NCBI GenBank assembly: GCA_900548695.1
Contig: URLC01000001.1
Span: 124,001-188,000, forward strand
Length of the DNA stretch: 64,000 nt
Direction of reading: 5' to 3'
Source of the DNA: an uncultured Mycoplasmatota bacterium
GTDB lineage: Bacteria; Bacillota_I; Bacilli_A; RF39; UBA660
The translations under genes and the position numbers were made by a program. Below, piece by piece: positions 17,456 to 26,378 of this stretch (the stretch's first letter is position 1; every line of letters begins with the position of its first letter). The notes under the pieces are model-generated. The model was not told the DNA's origin and did not search any database. It saw nothing but the letters and a program-made list of their open reading frames with translations.

Positions 17456-19294
17456 TTATTTTCTTTTGATTAGTTTATATGGACCAATTTTCTTTTGAGA
17501 TGCTTTTATTTCTCCTGCTGTCATTACTCCTTGATATCTACTCTCTTCTTGTGAATTAATTGGTAAATCTTGGATGATATGATCTTTTTTTAGACGATAA
17601 GTTGTATCATAGTGATTTTCCGGGTTGATAAAGCCTAGTTTTATTCTTGATGCAGTAATCTCATCATCAGTCATAGTGCCCTGGTATCTACTTTCTTCTT
17701 TTGTGTTAATTGATAAATCTTGGATAATATTATCTTTTTTTATACTATATGTTGTTGTAATAGTTGAAGTTGACTGTGTTTGTTGGATTTTATCTTTCTT
17801 AATGTTGTTATCTTTAGCATATTTTTTTAAATAGTTTATATAATCTATGCAAGATTCATATGCTTTTTTTCTTCTTGGTGAAGATATATTATATTTTTGG
17901 GCATAAATTTCGAATTGTTGACGTAACTCATCCATGTAGTTATTGTTTTGATCTACTTGCAATAATCTTTCTTTTGTTCCTACATCAAAACAATATTTTT
18001 CTATATCAATTCCTTCTTTTTTAGATATTTCTTTTATTTTATTTTTTACTCTGTCTCTAAAAGAAGTATCATGCTTCATTATATATGGTAATGCTAAATC
18101 TTTTAATTCTTTTACTCTAAAACCGTAAATAGTTATCTTTTTATTTCCATTATTAATTTCTATGTCTTTAGTTCTTTGCTGTTGATTGTTCCAATTGAGT
18201 TTGATTTCTTCTCTTATTTTAGTATATATAGTTTGGAATAGTGCTGGATTTTGAATATCTTTCTTATTATAGCCTAAATAGTTTTCATATTCTTCTTGGG
18301 TTTTGTTTTCTGGTTTATTTGCTAATCTTAATTTCATTCTGCTTATTTCTTTTTTTGCTTTAAGTATTGCGATATAATCCATTAAACTTATTTGTTTTTC
18401 TTTATAATCAATTTTTTTATTTTGATTTATGAAAAACCAATTTTCATATTCTTCCTCTATTGCCTTTTCTATACAGTTACTACGTACTAGATTAAAAGAA
18501 CTTCTTTTTCCATTTCTAACTGCTGGTTCAGAACCATATCCAATCCAGCCATCTATTTTACCTGTTAATATTGGAGGTTTTTTACTTCTTGTCTTTATTT
18601 CTGGATTTTCTTTTGCAATTTCTTTCAATATATTGATATAGAAGGGCAATTTTTCGGTATCTGAATAAACCACTAAAGTATCATCTCTATCACCAAATTC
18701 ATCAAACTTAAAATAATATGGTATATTGTATTCATCACACTTTTTAATCAATTTGTTAGCTATTTTATGAACGTCTACTGGTTCAATATTTAAATATAGT
18801 CTGTGAGATATAGCAAAATCTTTTCCTTTTTTTGCATTTAAATATCTTGATTTTACGTGTAGCCAACCAGTTAAAAAACTTGTACTATCCCATCGGTAAT
18901 CTTCCATAGCACTATTTAAATCTTCGTCTTGAAAGCTTTGGTTCATTATTTTAGATGCTTCTTTTTTTGTTGTTACATCAGGTACTGTTTTTAGATAATT
19001 TCTTAATTTAATTAATCTATCATCATAACTTTTTCTTGATTTTAAATTTTCAAATTCTTCTTTGGTTAAATTTACTATTGCATTTTTCCATTTATTAAAT
19101 GCTATTGCATAAAACTTATTACTTTCATCAGGATTATATTTTCCTACATATTCTTTATCTGTTGTTTCTACTAAACTACCATAGAAGCCACCTAATTTAA
19201 ATTGTCTATTAGCATATACTTCTGATAATACGTCTAATACACTTTCATCTTCTAACGGATTAGATATGTTATTATATATATCTATATAGTTCAC
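17456..19294 (-). CDS. HopA1-like protein with the same repeated C-terminal tail
   Basis: A 612-residue protein. Residues 160-290 resemble the HopA1 effector fold: HRLYLNIEPVDVHKIANKL, then IPYYFKFDEFGDRDDTLVVY, then GKIDGWIGYGSEP and SSFNLVRSNCIEKAI. HopA1-like proteins occur as type III effectors and, in class V lanthipeptide synthesis, as partners that eliminate phosphate from Ser/Thr. The rest (1-160 and 290-510) is helical, charged and unrecognised. The C-terminus holds a partial repeat (about 514-539), a full 50-residue unit (540-589) and the terminal unit (590-612, ending IKRK) shared with the phosphatase next door. The start is a GTG with a GAGGGGGAG site. Lysine- and AT-rich; no signal peptide. 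The HopA1 call is from pattern only. Confidence 0.6.
   Translation of the reverse strand: MNYIDIYNNISNPLEDESVLDVLSEVYANRQFKLGGFYGSLVETTDKEYVGKYNPDESNKFYAIAFNKWKNAIVNLTKEEFENLKSRKSYDDRLIKLRNYLKTVPDVTTKKEASKIMNQSFQDEDLNSAMEDYRWDSTSFLTGWLHVKSRYLNAKKGKDFAISHRLYLNIEPVDVHKIANKLIKKCDEYNIPYYFKFDEFGDRDDTLVVYSDTEKLPFYINILKEIAKENPEIKTRSKKPPILTGKIDGWIGYGSEPAVRNGKRSSFNLVRSNCIEKAIEEEYENWFFINQNKKIDYKEKQISLMDYIAILKAKKEISRMKLRLANKPENKTQEEYENYLGYNKKDIQNPALFQTIYTKIREEIKLNWNNQQQRTKDIEINNGNKKITIYGFRVKELKDLALPYIMKHDTSFRDRVKNKIKEISKKEGIDIEKYCFDVGTKERLLQVDQNNNYMDELRQQFEIYAQKYNISSPRRKKAYESCIDYINYLKKYAKDNNIKKDKIQQTQSTSTITTTYSIKKDNIIQDLSINTKEESRYQGTMTDDEITASRIKLGFINPENHYDTTYRLKKDHIIQDLPINSQEESRYQGVMTAGEIKASQKKIGPYKLIKRK
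17459..17755 (-). repeat. Tail repeats in the HopA1-like gene
   Basis: One partial unit (about 17678-17755), one full 150-bp unit (17528-17677) and the terminal unit (17459-17527). All are nearly identical to the tail of the phosphatase gene 1.4 kb away. Confidence 0.9.
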
Positions 19295-19322
19295 TTTTAT
19301 ACTCCCCCTCTAAATTGCACAT

Positions 19323-19351
19323 ATTATACCATAAACTCGTGATTTGGTAAA
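19323..19351 (-). promoter_or_regulatory. Promoter of the HopA1-like gene
   Basis: On the minus strand TTTACC (19346-19351), a 17-base spacer and TATAAT (19323-19328). The short leader with GAGGGGGAG is similar to that of the phosphatase gene. Confidence 0.75.
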
Positions 19352-19373
19352 GAAAAAAAGAGACTGTGTCTCT
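19352..19373 (-). terminator. Terminator after ung
   Basis: On the minus strand AGAGAC-ACA-GTCTCT is followed by seven T, overlapping the ung stop. Confidence 0.8.
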
Positions 19374-20034
19374 ATTCAACTCTCCAATTAATCTCTTTTA
19401 AACCATTGATTTTTAAAAATTCATTGGTTTTAGAAAATGGTTTACTACCAAAAAAGCCATTATATGCAGAGAAAGGTGATGGGTGTGCTGATTCTATTAC
19501 ATAGTGGATAGGATTTGTAATTAATTTCTTCTTAGCTCTAGCATAGCTTCCCCATAAAATGAACACAACAGGTGTTGTTTTTTTATTTATTATTTCTATA
19601 ACTTGGTCTGTAAATGTTTCCCATCCATGTTCTTTATGGGATGTTGGTGTATGTTCTTCAACAGTTAAAACTGCATTTAATAGCAAAACACCTTCTTTAG
19701 CCCAAGGTTTTAGTGAGTTATGTTTAGGAAATGGTATTCCAAGATCACTTTCTAATTCCTTAAAAATGTTTTTTAATGATGGTGGCTTTAAGACACTATT
19801 GCTGACTGAAAAGGATAGACCTTCTGCTTGATTAGGACCATGATATGGATCTTGACCTAATATTACAACCTTTACATTGTCAAAATCTGTATAGCGAAAA
19901 GCATTAAATACATCACTTTGCTTAGGATATATTGTTTTTGTTTTATATTCTTGTTTAATAAAATCCATTAGATTTCTAAAATATTCTTTTTGATATTCAT
20001 CTTTTAATAATTCATCCCATTTGTTTCCTATCAT
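19372..20034 (-). CDS. ung: Uracil-DNA glycosylase
   Basis: A 220-residue family 1 uracil-DNA glycosylase that removes uracil from DNA in base excision repair. The water-activating motif GQDPYHGPNQAEGLSFSV and the DNA-intercalating loop HPSPFSAYNGFFGSKPFSKTN are intact. AAAGAGTGGTTAA precedes the ATG. It ends in its own terminator ahead of the unusual tail-repeat genes. Confidence 0.97.
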   Translation of the reverse strand: MIGNKWDELLKDEYQKEYFRNLMDFIKQEYKTKTIYPKQSDVFNAFRYTDFDNVKVVILGQDPYHGPNQAEGLSFSVSNSVLKPPSLKNIFKELESDLGIPFPKHNSLKPWAKEGVLLLNAVLTVEEHTPTSHKEHGWETFTDQVIEIINKKTTPVVFILWGSYARAKKKLITNPIHYVIESAHPSPFSAYNGFFGSKPFSKTNEFLKINGLKEINWRVE

Positions 20035-20057
20035 TTAACCACTCTTTTCATCATTTT

Positions 20058-20513
20058 TTATTTATGATAACTTTCATTATTCATAATTTTATATGCTCTA
20101 TATATTTGTTCTAATAATAATACTCTAAATAATTGATGGGGAAAAGTCATTTTGGAAAATGACAAATGCAATTTAGATATCTTTTTGATTGAATCATCTA
20201 TGCCATAGCTTCCACCAATTATAAAAGTAATATTACTACTTACAATCATAATATCTTCTAACTTTTTAGATAACTCTTCTGAAGTTAATTCTTTTCCTTC
20301 TATCTCTAATGTTATAAGATAATCTTTATCTGCTATATATTTTCTTATTTTTTCTGCTTCTTTTTGTATAGCTTGCTTTGCTGGTAATAGTCCTTCATCT
20401 TTTACTTCAATTAATTCTATATCAGTATATTTTTTTAATCTTTTCATATATTCAGCAATAGCATCTTTTAAGTATTTTTCTTTGATGCTACCAACTGTTA
20501 TTAATTTTATCAT
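20058..20513 (-). CDS. rlmH: 23S rRNA pseudouridine-1915 N3-methyltransferase RlmH
   Basis: A 151-residue SPOUT methyltransferase acting on pseudouridine 1915 of 23S rRNA in the assembled ribosome. The SAM-binding knot motif FIIGGSYGIDDSI and the C-terminal HQLFRVLLLEQIYRAYKIMNNESYHK are present; the final residue is Lys where Arg is usual. The ATG at 20513 follows GAGGTGTAAA and starts one base after the stop of walJ, so initiation is probably coupled. Confidence 0.96.
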   Translation of the reverse strand: MIKLITVGSIKEKYLKDAIAEYMKRLKKYTDIELIEVKDEGLLPAKQAIQKEAEKIRKYIADKDYLITLEIEGKELTSEELSKKLEDIMIVSSNITFIIGGSYGIDDSIKKISKLHLSFSKMTFPHQLFRVLLLEQIYRAYKIMNNESYHK

Positions 20514-20514
20514 T

Positions 20515-21270
20515 TTACACCTCAATCATTGGACCTTCTTCTTGTTGTCTAGCAATCAAGATATTAATGCTTTTGTCACCTATTTCTTCCGTTATTGCCT
20601 CTAAAGCTAACTTTTCAGTATTATTCTTTTCACTTAAGTGGGCTAATACTATATACTTGGTATTAGTTCCTATTATTTTTTTTAAGTATTTAGCTGTTGT
20701 TTTATTGGATAGATGTCCTTTATCACTAATAACTCTTTCTTTTAAAAATCTGGGATATGGTCCATCCATTAACATAATTTCATCATGATTTGATTCAATT
20801 ATATAGATATCTTTTTCGGTCATTTTAGCTAAATATTTACGATTAATATAACCTGTATCTGTGACATAAACTAAGCTTTTGTGGTTATAGGTCATAATAA
20901 ATCCTACTGAACAGGGAGTGTCGTGTGAAGTATGTATTAATTCAATATCTAAATCTTGGATTGAAAAAGTATCTTGAATAAATTCACAGCGATAGCTTGG
21001 CACTATATCTTCTAATTCTTCATACATTTTTTCAGGTATATAAACTTGGATATGAGTATTTTTAATTAATGATTTTAATCCATTAATATGATCTTTGTGA
21101 CTATGAGTAATTAAGATTCCTTGAAATTGCTCAAAAGAAAGGGAATTTTCTTCTAAACTCCGTTTTAGAGTTAAATAGGAAATTCCCATGTCTATTATTA
21201 TATTTGTATTCTCACATAATACTATTGTGCAATTTCCTTTTGAACCACTGGCAATTGTTTTTACTTTCAT
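20515..21270 (-). CDS. walJ: WalJ/YycJ-type metallo-beta-lactamase-fold hydrolase
   Basis: A 251-residue metallo-beta-lactamase-fold protein with the HSHKDH metal motif, a TDTGY segment, a late ESNHD and the GHLSN motif. YycJ relatives lie in the walKR operon of Bacillus and are thought to be nucleases linked to DNA replication or repair; walK and walR are not here. It starts one base after the stop of the M23 peptidase gene. Cytoplasmic. Confidence 0.88.
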   Translation of the reverse strand: MKVKTIASGSKGNCTIVLCENTNIIIDMGISYLTLKRSLEENSLSFEQFQGILITHSHKDHINGLKSLIKNTHIQVYIPEKMYEELEDIVPSYRCEFIQDTFSIQDLDIELIHTSHDTPCSVGFIMTYNHKSLVYVTDTGYINRKYLAKMTEKDIYIIESNHDEIMLMDGPYPRFLKERVISDKGHLSNKTTAKYLKKIIGTNTKYIVLAHLSEKNNTEKLALEAITEEIGDKSINILIARQQEEGPMIEV

Positions 21271-21271
21271 A

Positions 21272-22765
21272 TTAGTAAAACATCATAGGATTTACAGGCC
21301 TTCCTCCGCGATATGGATAACCTTTCCAGAAGGCAAAATGTAAATGTACTCCTGTTGCGGCTCCTGTTTTTCCCATGCTTCCTATTACTTGTCCTTTTAC
21401 TACATAGTCACCAACTTTTACTCTTCTAGATCCAGACACCATGTGAGCATATAAAGTATAGTAGCCATTGCCATGGTCAATGGTAATATATTCTCCATTA
21501 TCGTACTTGTAACTTGACTGCACTACTTTACCAGATTGTGCAGCGAATATATTAGAACCATATCCGCATCCTGCAATATCGACTGCATCATGTAATACTC
21601 CCCAACGATATCCAAATGGACTAGAAATTGATGAGCATGTGGCTGGCCAACCCCATTCTCCTCTAGTTGGTACGACTGATCCATAGCCTCCACCATAATA
21701 GTTGGATTTTTTTCCACCTTTAACAACAATTTCATTAATTGGTTCTTTTAAGACCTCACCATTTCCTACTTTACTAACGGAAATCGTTTCACCATTTACT
21801 TTTTTTACTTTTTGAGTAATTCTTGTTACTCCTTTTACTCCAACTTGTTTTACTTCGCTATAACCTACTTCTTTGCTATTATCATATTCGGTTTCTGTTT
21901 GATAGTTTGTCTCTTCATCAAAAACCACATGATCTTCTTCTACTACTCTAAATTGAGGTTTTAAAATACCTAATGTTACTTCTTGCCCTGGATATAATAG
22001 GCTATTAGCACTACTAAAGTTTGGATTAGCAATTAAAAATTCTTCTGTAGATATTTTATTATTGAAAGCAATATTTTCAATTGTATCTCCATCTTGTACT
22101 GTATACTTTTGTTGACTACCTGTTGTTCCGAACATTAAATACCTACTTAATGTGTTAGCATCTTGATATATTGTCTTATCTACTGAAATATTTTCTTTTT
22201 TAATAGTTATTTTATTTTCTATATAGATTCTCTCAATTATTTTTCCAACATCTTCGATTTTTTCTTGCGTGTCATTGGCAAAGTTATTATAATCTTCTTC
22301 CGGGATAAAAGAATGAACTATATTATCAACGGCATCTTCAAAGATACTTTTATCTAAGACATAAATTGTTTGTTTTTTACCTTTAATCTTTGTCCCATCT
22401 GCAGCTTGAGTATCTATACCACCAATGGTAATTGCATATCCTCTAATAGTAAACGGAGAGATGTTTTCAATTTTTTTATAGATTTTTTCTACACTTGTGA
22501 CATTATTATCGAATGTTACTTCTTTTACAATATCTAAGTCGTCTGGTACATAAACTTTATCTACATCATATTTTTCCTTAATTTGGTTTTGCTTTTTATC
22601 AATATAGTTTTCTAATTCATTTTTTGATTTTATTAAGCCTATTGATTTACCTTTTAAATATACTCTATATAATGTTTTAGGTGTTTTGGTTGTTGCTCCT
22701 GTGATAAACGGGAAAGTAACTCCTAAGATAATGACTAATAATATCTTAAATAACTTTTTTTTCAT
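21272..22765 (-). CDS. Secreted LysM-G5-M23 peptidoglycan endopeptidase
   Basis: A 497-residue exported protein. A signal peptide or anchor (about 3-23) is followed by an uncharacterised region, a LysM domain (about 218-262; YTVQDGDTIENIA to LLYPGQEV) and a G5-like domain (about 265-345). The C-terminal M23 peptidase has the zinc ligands His and Asp in LHDAVDIAG and GVHLHF, all conserved, so the enzyme should be active. It probably cuts peptide cross-links in the wall. The ATG at 22765 is one base after the dnaB stop with GAGGTGAG upstream; an in-frame GTG at 22780 is the alternative. Confidence 0.92.
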   Translation of the reverse strand: MKKKLFKILLVIILGVTFPFITGATTKTPKTLYRVYLKGKSIGLIKSKNELENYIDKKQNQIKEKYDVDKVYVPDDLDIVKEVTFDNNVTSVEKIYKKIENISPFTIRGYAITIGGIDTQAADGTKIKGKKQTIYVLDKSIFEDAVDNIVHSFIPEEDYNNFANDTQEKIEDVGKIIERIYIENKITIKKENISVDKTIYQDANTLSRYLMFGTTGSQQKYTVQDGDTIENIAFNNKISTEEFLIANPNFSSANSLLYPGQEVTLGILKPQFRVVEEDHVVFDEETNYQTETEYDNSKEVGYSEVKQVGVKGVTRITQKVKKVNGETISVSKVGNGEVLKEPINEIVVKGGKKSNYYGGGYGSVVPTRGEWGWPATCSSISSPFGYRWGVLHDAVDIAGCGYGSNIFAAQSGKVVQSSYKYDNGEYITIDHGNGYYTLYAHMVSGSRRVKVGDYVVKGQVIGSMGKTGAATGVHLHFAFWKGYPYRGGRPVNPMMFY

Positions 22766-22766
22766 A

Positions 22767-24119
22767 TTATTCTGTCTCACCTCTATTTCCTTTACTTAAA
22801 TTTAAAAATGTCGATGTGTCTTTTTTGAATAATAATTCTACTGTTGCGGTCGGACCATTACGGTGTTTTCCAATAATTAATTCTACAATACTAGTATTAT
22901 CTTCATTTCTAGCTTCTTTTTTGTAATAATCATCCCTGTATAAGAAAGAAACTATATCTGCATCTTGTTCTATTGAACCAGACTCACGTAAGTCACTCAT
23001 AATAGGTCTTTTATCTTCTCGGGCTTCAACACTTCTAGATAACTGAGATAATGCTATCACAGGAACCTGTAACTCCATTGCCAAAGTTTTTAGACTTCTA
23101 GAAATATCTGAAACTTCTTGTTGACGATTTGCACCATAATTTTTACCACCTGATATCAATTGAAGGTAATCTATTACTACTAGGCCTAGACCTTTTTCAC
23201 TGCTAGCGAGTCTTCGACATTTAGCTCTAATTTCACCGATGGTTATACCAGGAGTGTCATCCATTACTAAATTAGTATTTGACAATTGAGAAACAGCTTC
23301 ATTAATACGTTTCCAATCGTTGTTCATCAAATTACCGGTTCTTAACTTAAATCCTTCCAGTTGTCCTAATGAAGAAATAATACGCATCGCTAATTGCTCA
23401 GCGCTCATTTCTAAGTTAAATAAGGCTACTGCTTTATCTTGGGTCATTGCAGCATGAGTGGCTAAATTTAAAGCAAATGCTGTTTTACCCATAGCAGGAC
23501 GCGCTGCTATAATAATTAATTCATTTGGATGAAGACCGGTTGTTAGTTTGTCTACATCATACCAACCAGTAGCTAAACCCGTTACTTCTCCTTTGTGTTC
23601 TGATAAACGTTCTAGATCTGCTTGGGTTTTCTGCAAAATTTCTTTAATACTTCTAAATTCACTAGCTTTTCTATTTTTTACTATGTTTAAGATTTTTTTT
23701 TCCGAATTATCTAAAATTTCATTGACGGTTTCATCTGTTCTATATCCTTCTGATGCTATTTCTGTTGCTGTTTCAATTAAATTTCTTAGGATTGATGCAT
23801 CTTCAACATTTTTTATATAATAATCAATGTTAGTAGCCGTTGGAACAAAGTTTAACACTTCGGTTAAATATTCTACCCCACCTACTTCAGTTAGTTGATT
23901 ATTTTTTTTTAAATATCCTGTTACAGTAGTAATATCAATAGGTGTTTTTTCTTCAACTAGAGCACTCATAGCAGAAAAAATCTTACCATTTTTTTCATCA
24001 TAAAAAGAGTCTGGTGTTAAACTTTCACAGGCTTTTTGTAAGGCATATTTAGAAAGAAAACAGGCTCCTAATACAGATTCTTCTGCTTCTACGTTATTTG
24101 GTAATGATTTAATTGGCAT
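22767..24119 (-). CDS. dnaB: Replicative DNA helicase
   Basis: A 450-residue hexameric replicative helicase (called dnaC in Bacillus). The N-terminal primase-interaction domain (NVEAEESVLGACFL onward) is followed by a RecA-like ATPase with Walker A AARPAMGKTAFAL and Walker B LGLVVIDYLQL, and by the DLRESGSIEQDAD motif. Length is normal. GAGGTGGAAAG precedes the ATG. The gdpP-rplI-dnaB order is that of Bacillus. Confidence 0.97.
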   Translation of the reverse strand: MPIKSLPNNVEAEESVLGACFLSKYALQKACESLTPDSFYDEKNGKIFSAMSALVEEKTPIDITTVTGYLKKNNQLTEVGGVEYLTEVLNFVPTATNIDYYIKNVEDASILRNLIETATEIASEGYRTDETVNEILDNSEKKILNIVKNRKASEFRSIKEILQKTQADLERLSEHKGEVTGLATGWYDVDKLTTGLHPNELIIIAARPAMGKTAFALNLATHAAMTQDKAVALFNLEMSAEQLAMRIISSLGQLEGFKLRTGNLMNNDWKRINEAVSQLSNTNLVMDDTPGITIGEIRAKCRRLASSEKGLGLVVIDYLQLISGGKNYGANRQQEVSDISRSLKTLAMELQVPVIALSQLSRSVEAREDKRPIMSDLRESGSIEQDADIVSFLYRDDYYKKEARNEDNTSIVELIIGKHRNGPTATVELLFKKDTSTFLNLSKGNRGETE

Positions 24120-24129
24120 CTTTCCACCT

Positions 24130-24570
24130 CTATTTTACAATGTGTGCTTTGATAGTTGCGATAACTCCTGGATATAAATTTATATTTACATGATGAAATC
24201 CTAAACTAGCCATGGCTGATGTTAGTTCTATTTGACTTTTATCTATTTTATATCCTTCTTTTTGAAGAGCATCTTTTACTTGCTTCAAACTGACGCTTCC
24301 AAAGACTTTGTCACCTTCTCCAGTTTTTACTTTGAATTCTAAAACAAGCTTGTCTAATTCTTTTTTTAAATCTTCTGCTTGTTTTTTATTATTAGCGTCT
24401 TCTTTTCTCTTATTTTCTTTTTCTTTTTCCAGTCTAGTTAGATTTTCTTTATTTTTTATGATGGCATAACCATTTTTTATTAAGAAATTTTCACCATAAC
24501 CATCTTTTACTTTTTTTATATCTCCTTTTTTTCCTTGTCCTTTTAAATCCTTAATAAAAATTACTTCCAC
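24130..24570 (-). CDS. rplI: 50S ribosomal protein L9
   Basis: A 146-residue L9 with the N-terminal rRNA-binding domain (VEVIFIKDLKGQGKKGDIKKVKDGYGENFLIKNGYA), the long charged linker helix and the C-terminal domain. The start is taken as GTG at 24570. GAGGGTG lies upstream, the codon begins one base after the stop of the DHH gene, and the family starts at this point; the upstream TTG at 24594 would add eight residues. Confidence 0.95.
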   Translation of the reverse strand: MEVIFIKDLKGQGKKGDIKKVKDGYGENFLIKNGYAIIKNKENLTRLEKEKENKRKEDANNKKQAEDLKKELDKLVLEFKVKTGEGDKVFGSVSLKQVKDALQKEGYKIDKSQIELTSAMASLGFHHVNINLYPGVIATIKAHIVK

Positions 24571-24571
24571 T

Positions 24572-25561
24572 TTATTCACCCTCTTCTTTAGCAATTGCTT
24601 TTTTTAATTCTTGTTCTACTTTACTAATTGTAGTTTTTTCAATGCGTGCAGCGCCGTTATAGTTGTCACCGCCACCACCCAATTTTTCTAATATTTTAGT
24701 AATATTAAAGTTTCCTAAACTCCTGGCACTTATACCAACTGTATCTTTACCTATTTTTCCAATTACAAATGATGCCTCAATGTTATTAAAGAATAATAGT
24801 GTGTCGGCTACTTTAGCTAAGTCTTCACGCCTATAAATAGTATATGGACTAGCTTTAGTAAAAGCTATTTTTTTGCTTATTGTTTCAATTCCTGTCAATA
24901 GTTTTTGACGTTCTGTATATTCATCTACATCCTGTTTTAATAAATATTGAACCTTTTTAGCACTTGCTCCTAGATTCGCTAAGTAGTACGCTGCATAATA
25001 TGTTTCAGCACTAGTTTTTAAGGTAAAGTTATTCGTATCTAAAACAATTCCTGATAGAAGAACTGTTGCATAATATGGATCTAGTTCCACATCATAAAAT
25101 TCTGTTAATTCAGTAATCATTTCACAAGTACTTGATACTTCATTATCATCTATTATAAGTGCATTTTTTATTGTTGTTTTACCTAAATCATGATGATCAA
25201 TAACTATCTTTTCCTCTATTTTCTTTAAAACATTTTGATTTTGTACTAATTCTGTTTTATTTGTGTCTAGAACAATTAATAAGTTCTTCTTATTATTAGG
25301 ATAAATATATTTGTCAATATCTTCTCCTTTTATGATTGGTATGCAACCTTCTAATTCTCTTAAAATTTTTTCTACACCTAATTCATGTTGTTTATCATCT
25401 ATAATAATATAACAATCTTTCTTGCGATTTTTTAATAATAGACTCAATCCAACACAACTACCTAAAGCATCTAAATCTAGGTCTTTATGAGCCATTAAGA
25501 AGATTACTTTGGCTTTTTTGATACGTTTATTTAATTGTCTGCGTTCTTCAATGATTCTCAT
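24572..25561 (-). CDS. DHH/DHHA1 phosphoesterase, GdpP-like but without the membrane and sensor domains
   Basis: A 329-residue protein equal to the catalytic half of GdpP, the cyclic-di-AMP phosphodiesterase: DHH domain with HKDLDLDALGS, VLDTN, IDHHDLGK and SGIVLDTNNF, then DHHA1. GdpP (about 650 residues) also has two membrane helices, a PAS and a GGDEF-like domain; none are here. The DHHA1 nucleotide motif GGGGH reads GGGGD (residues 295-299). It sits in front of rplI and dnaB exactly where Bacillus gdpP sits. It could hydrolyse c-di-AMP or pApA in the cytosol. The ATG at 25561 follows AGGAGG. Confidence 0.85.
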   Translation of the reverse strand: MRIIEERRQLNKRIKKAKVIFLMAHKDLDLDALGSCVGLSLLLKNRKKDCYIIIDDKQHELGVEKILRELEGCIPIIKGEDIDKYIYPNNKKNLLIVLDTNKTELVQNQNVLKKIEEKIVIDHHDLGKTTIKNALIIDDNEVSSTCEMITELTEFYDVELDPYYATVLLSGIVLDTNNFTLKTSAETYYAAYYLANLGASAKKVQYLLKQDVDEYTERQKLLTGIETISKKIAFTKASPYTIYRREDLAKVADTLLFFNNIEASFVIGKIGKDTVGISARSLGNFNITKILEKLGGGGDNYNGAARIEKTTISKVEQELKKAIAKEEGE

Positions 25562-25618
25562 GTTTGCCTCCTGCATTCCTCTTACTTATTATATACTACT
25601 TTCTATCGTTTGTAAAAT

Positions 25619-25641
25619 GAAAAAAGAGCCTTGATAGCTCT
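25619..25641 (-). terminator. Terminator after rpsR
   Basis: On the minus strand AGAGC-TATCAAG-GCTCT is followed by six T, a few bases after the rpsR stop. Confidence 0.75.
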
Positions 25642-25645
25642 AGTT

Positions 25646-25861
25646 TTATCTTGTATAAGGCATTAAAGCAATTGCTCTAGCTCTTTTAATTTGTGTTGAT
25701 ATATATCTTTGATGACGCGCACAGTTACCAGTTACTCTTCTTGAAACAATCTTACCTTTTTCATTTACGTATCTCTTTAATGTTTCAGGATTTTTGTAAT
25801 CAACTGTGGCACCAGTACACATCATACATACTTTTTTCTTTCTGCGTCCAAATTCTGCCAT
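25646..25861 (-). CDS. rpsR: 30S ribosomal protein S18
   Basis: A 71-residue S18 with [19 protein letters not shown] and the C-terminal basic helix [21 protein letters not shown]. The CMMC and NCARH cysteines mark the zinc-binding form. The ATG at 25861 follows AAGGAGG; an upstream in-frame start at 25897 would overlap ssb. It forms the classical rpsF-ssb-rpsR operon. Confidence 0.97.
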   Translation of the reverse strand: MAEFGRRKKKVCMMCTGATVDYKNPETLKRYVNEKGKIVSRRVTGNCARHQRYISTQIKRARAIALMPYTR

Positions 25862-25877
25862 TTTAATTCCTCCTTTT

Positions 25878-26363
25878 TTAGAATGGTAATTCGTCATCGC
25901 TTATTTCGATACTAGAACCGAAATCTGCGAAAGGATTGCTATCTACATCTGTTCCCTTTGGTTCAGTACTTGGACCAAAGTCATAAGGTGTAGGGGCTGC
26001 CTCATTTGATGGGTGAGACATGCTTCCACTAGCATTATTAGATGACCCTTTTGAACTTAAGAATTCTACATTATCAGCTACTACTTCTGTTACATAACGT
26101 TTTTGACCATTTTGATCATCATAACTTCTTGTTTGAATACGACCATCGATTGCTACTTGACTACCTTGAGATAGATAGTTTTTTACATTTTCGGCTTGTT
26201 TTCGCCAAACAACAATATTAATAAAATCAGCTTCTCTTTCACCAGATTGATTGGTAAAATTTCTATTTACAGCCAAAGAGAATGTTGCAACAGCTGTATT
26301 ACTTCCCGTATATCTTAATTCTGGGTCTCTAGTTAATCTTCCTATTAAAAATACTTTATTCAT
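25878..26363 (-). CDS. ssb: Single-stranded DNA-binding protein
   Basis: A 161-residue SSB with an OB-fold N-terminal domain ([43 protein letters not shown]), a flexible Ser/Pro-rich linker and the acidic tip DDELPF that recruits replication and repair partners. GAAGAGGTAAAAT precedes the ATG. It lies between rpsF and rpsR. Confidence 0.97.
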   Translation of the reverse strand: MNKVFLIGRLTRDPELRYTGSNTAVATFSLAVNRNFTNQSGEREADFINIVVWRKQAENVKNYLSQGSQVAIDGRIQTRSYDDQNGQKRYVTEVVADNVEFLSSKGSSNNASGSMSHPSNEAAPTPYDFGPSTEPKGTDVDSNPFADFGSSIEISDDELPF

Positions 26364-26378
26364 ATTTTACCTCTTCTT

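Noticed and set aside
17456..19294. A mobile element carrying the phosphatase and HopA1-like genes
   Set aside because: No transposase, integrase, inverted repeats, tRNA or target duplication is visible. The local duplication of pta explains the structure without a mobile element.
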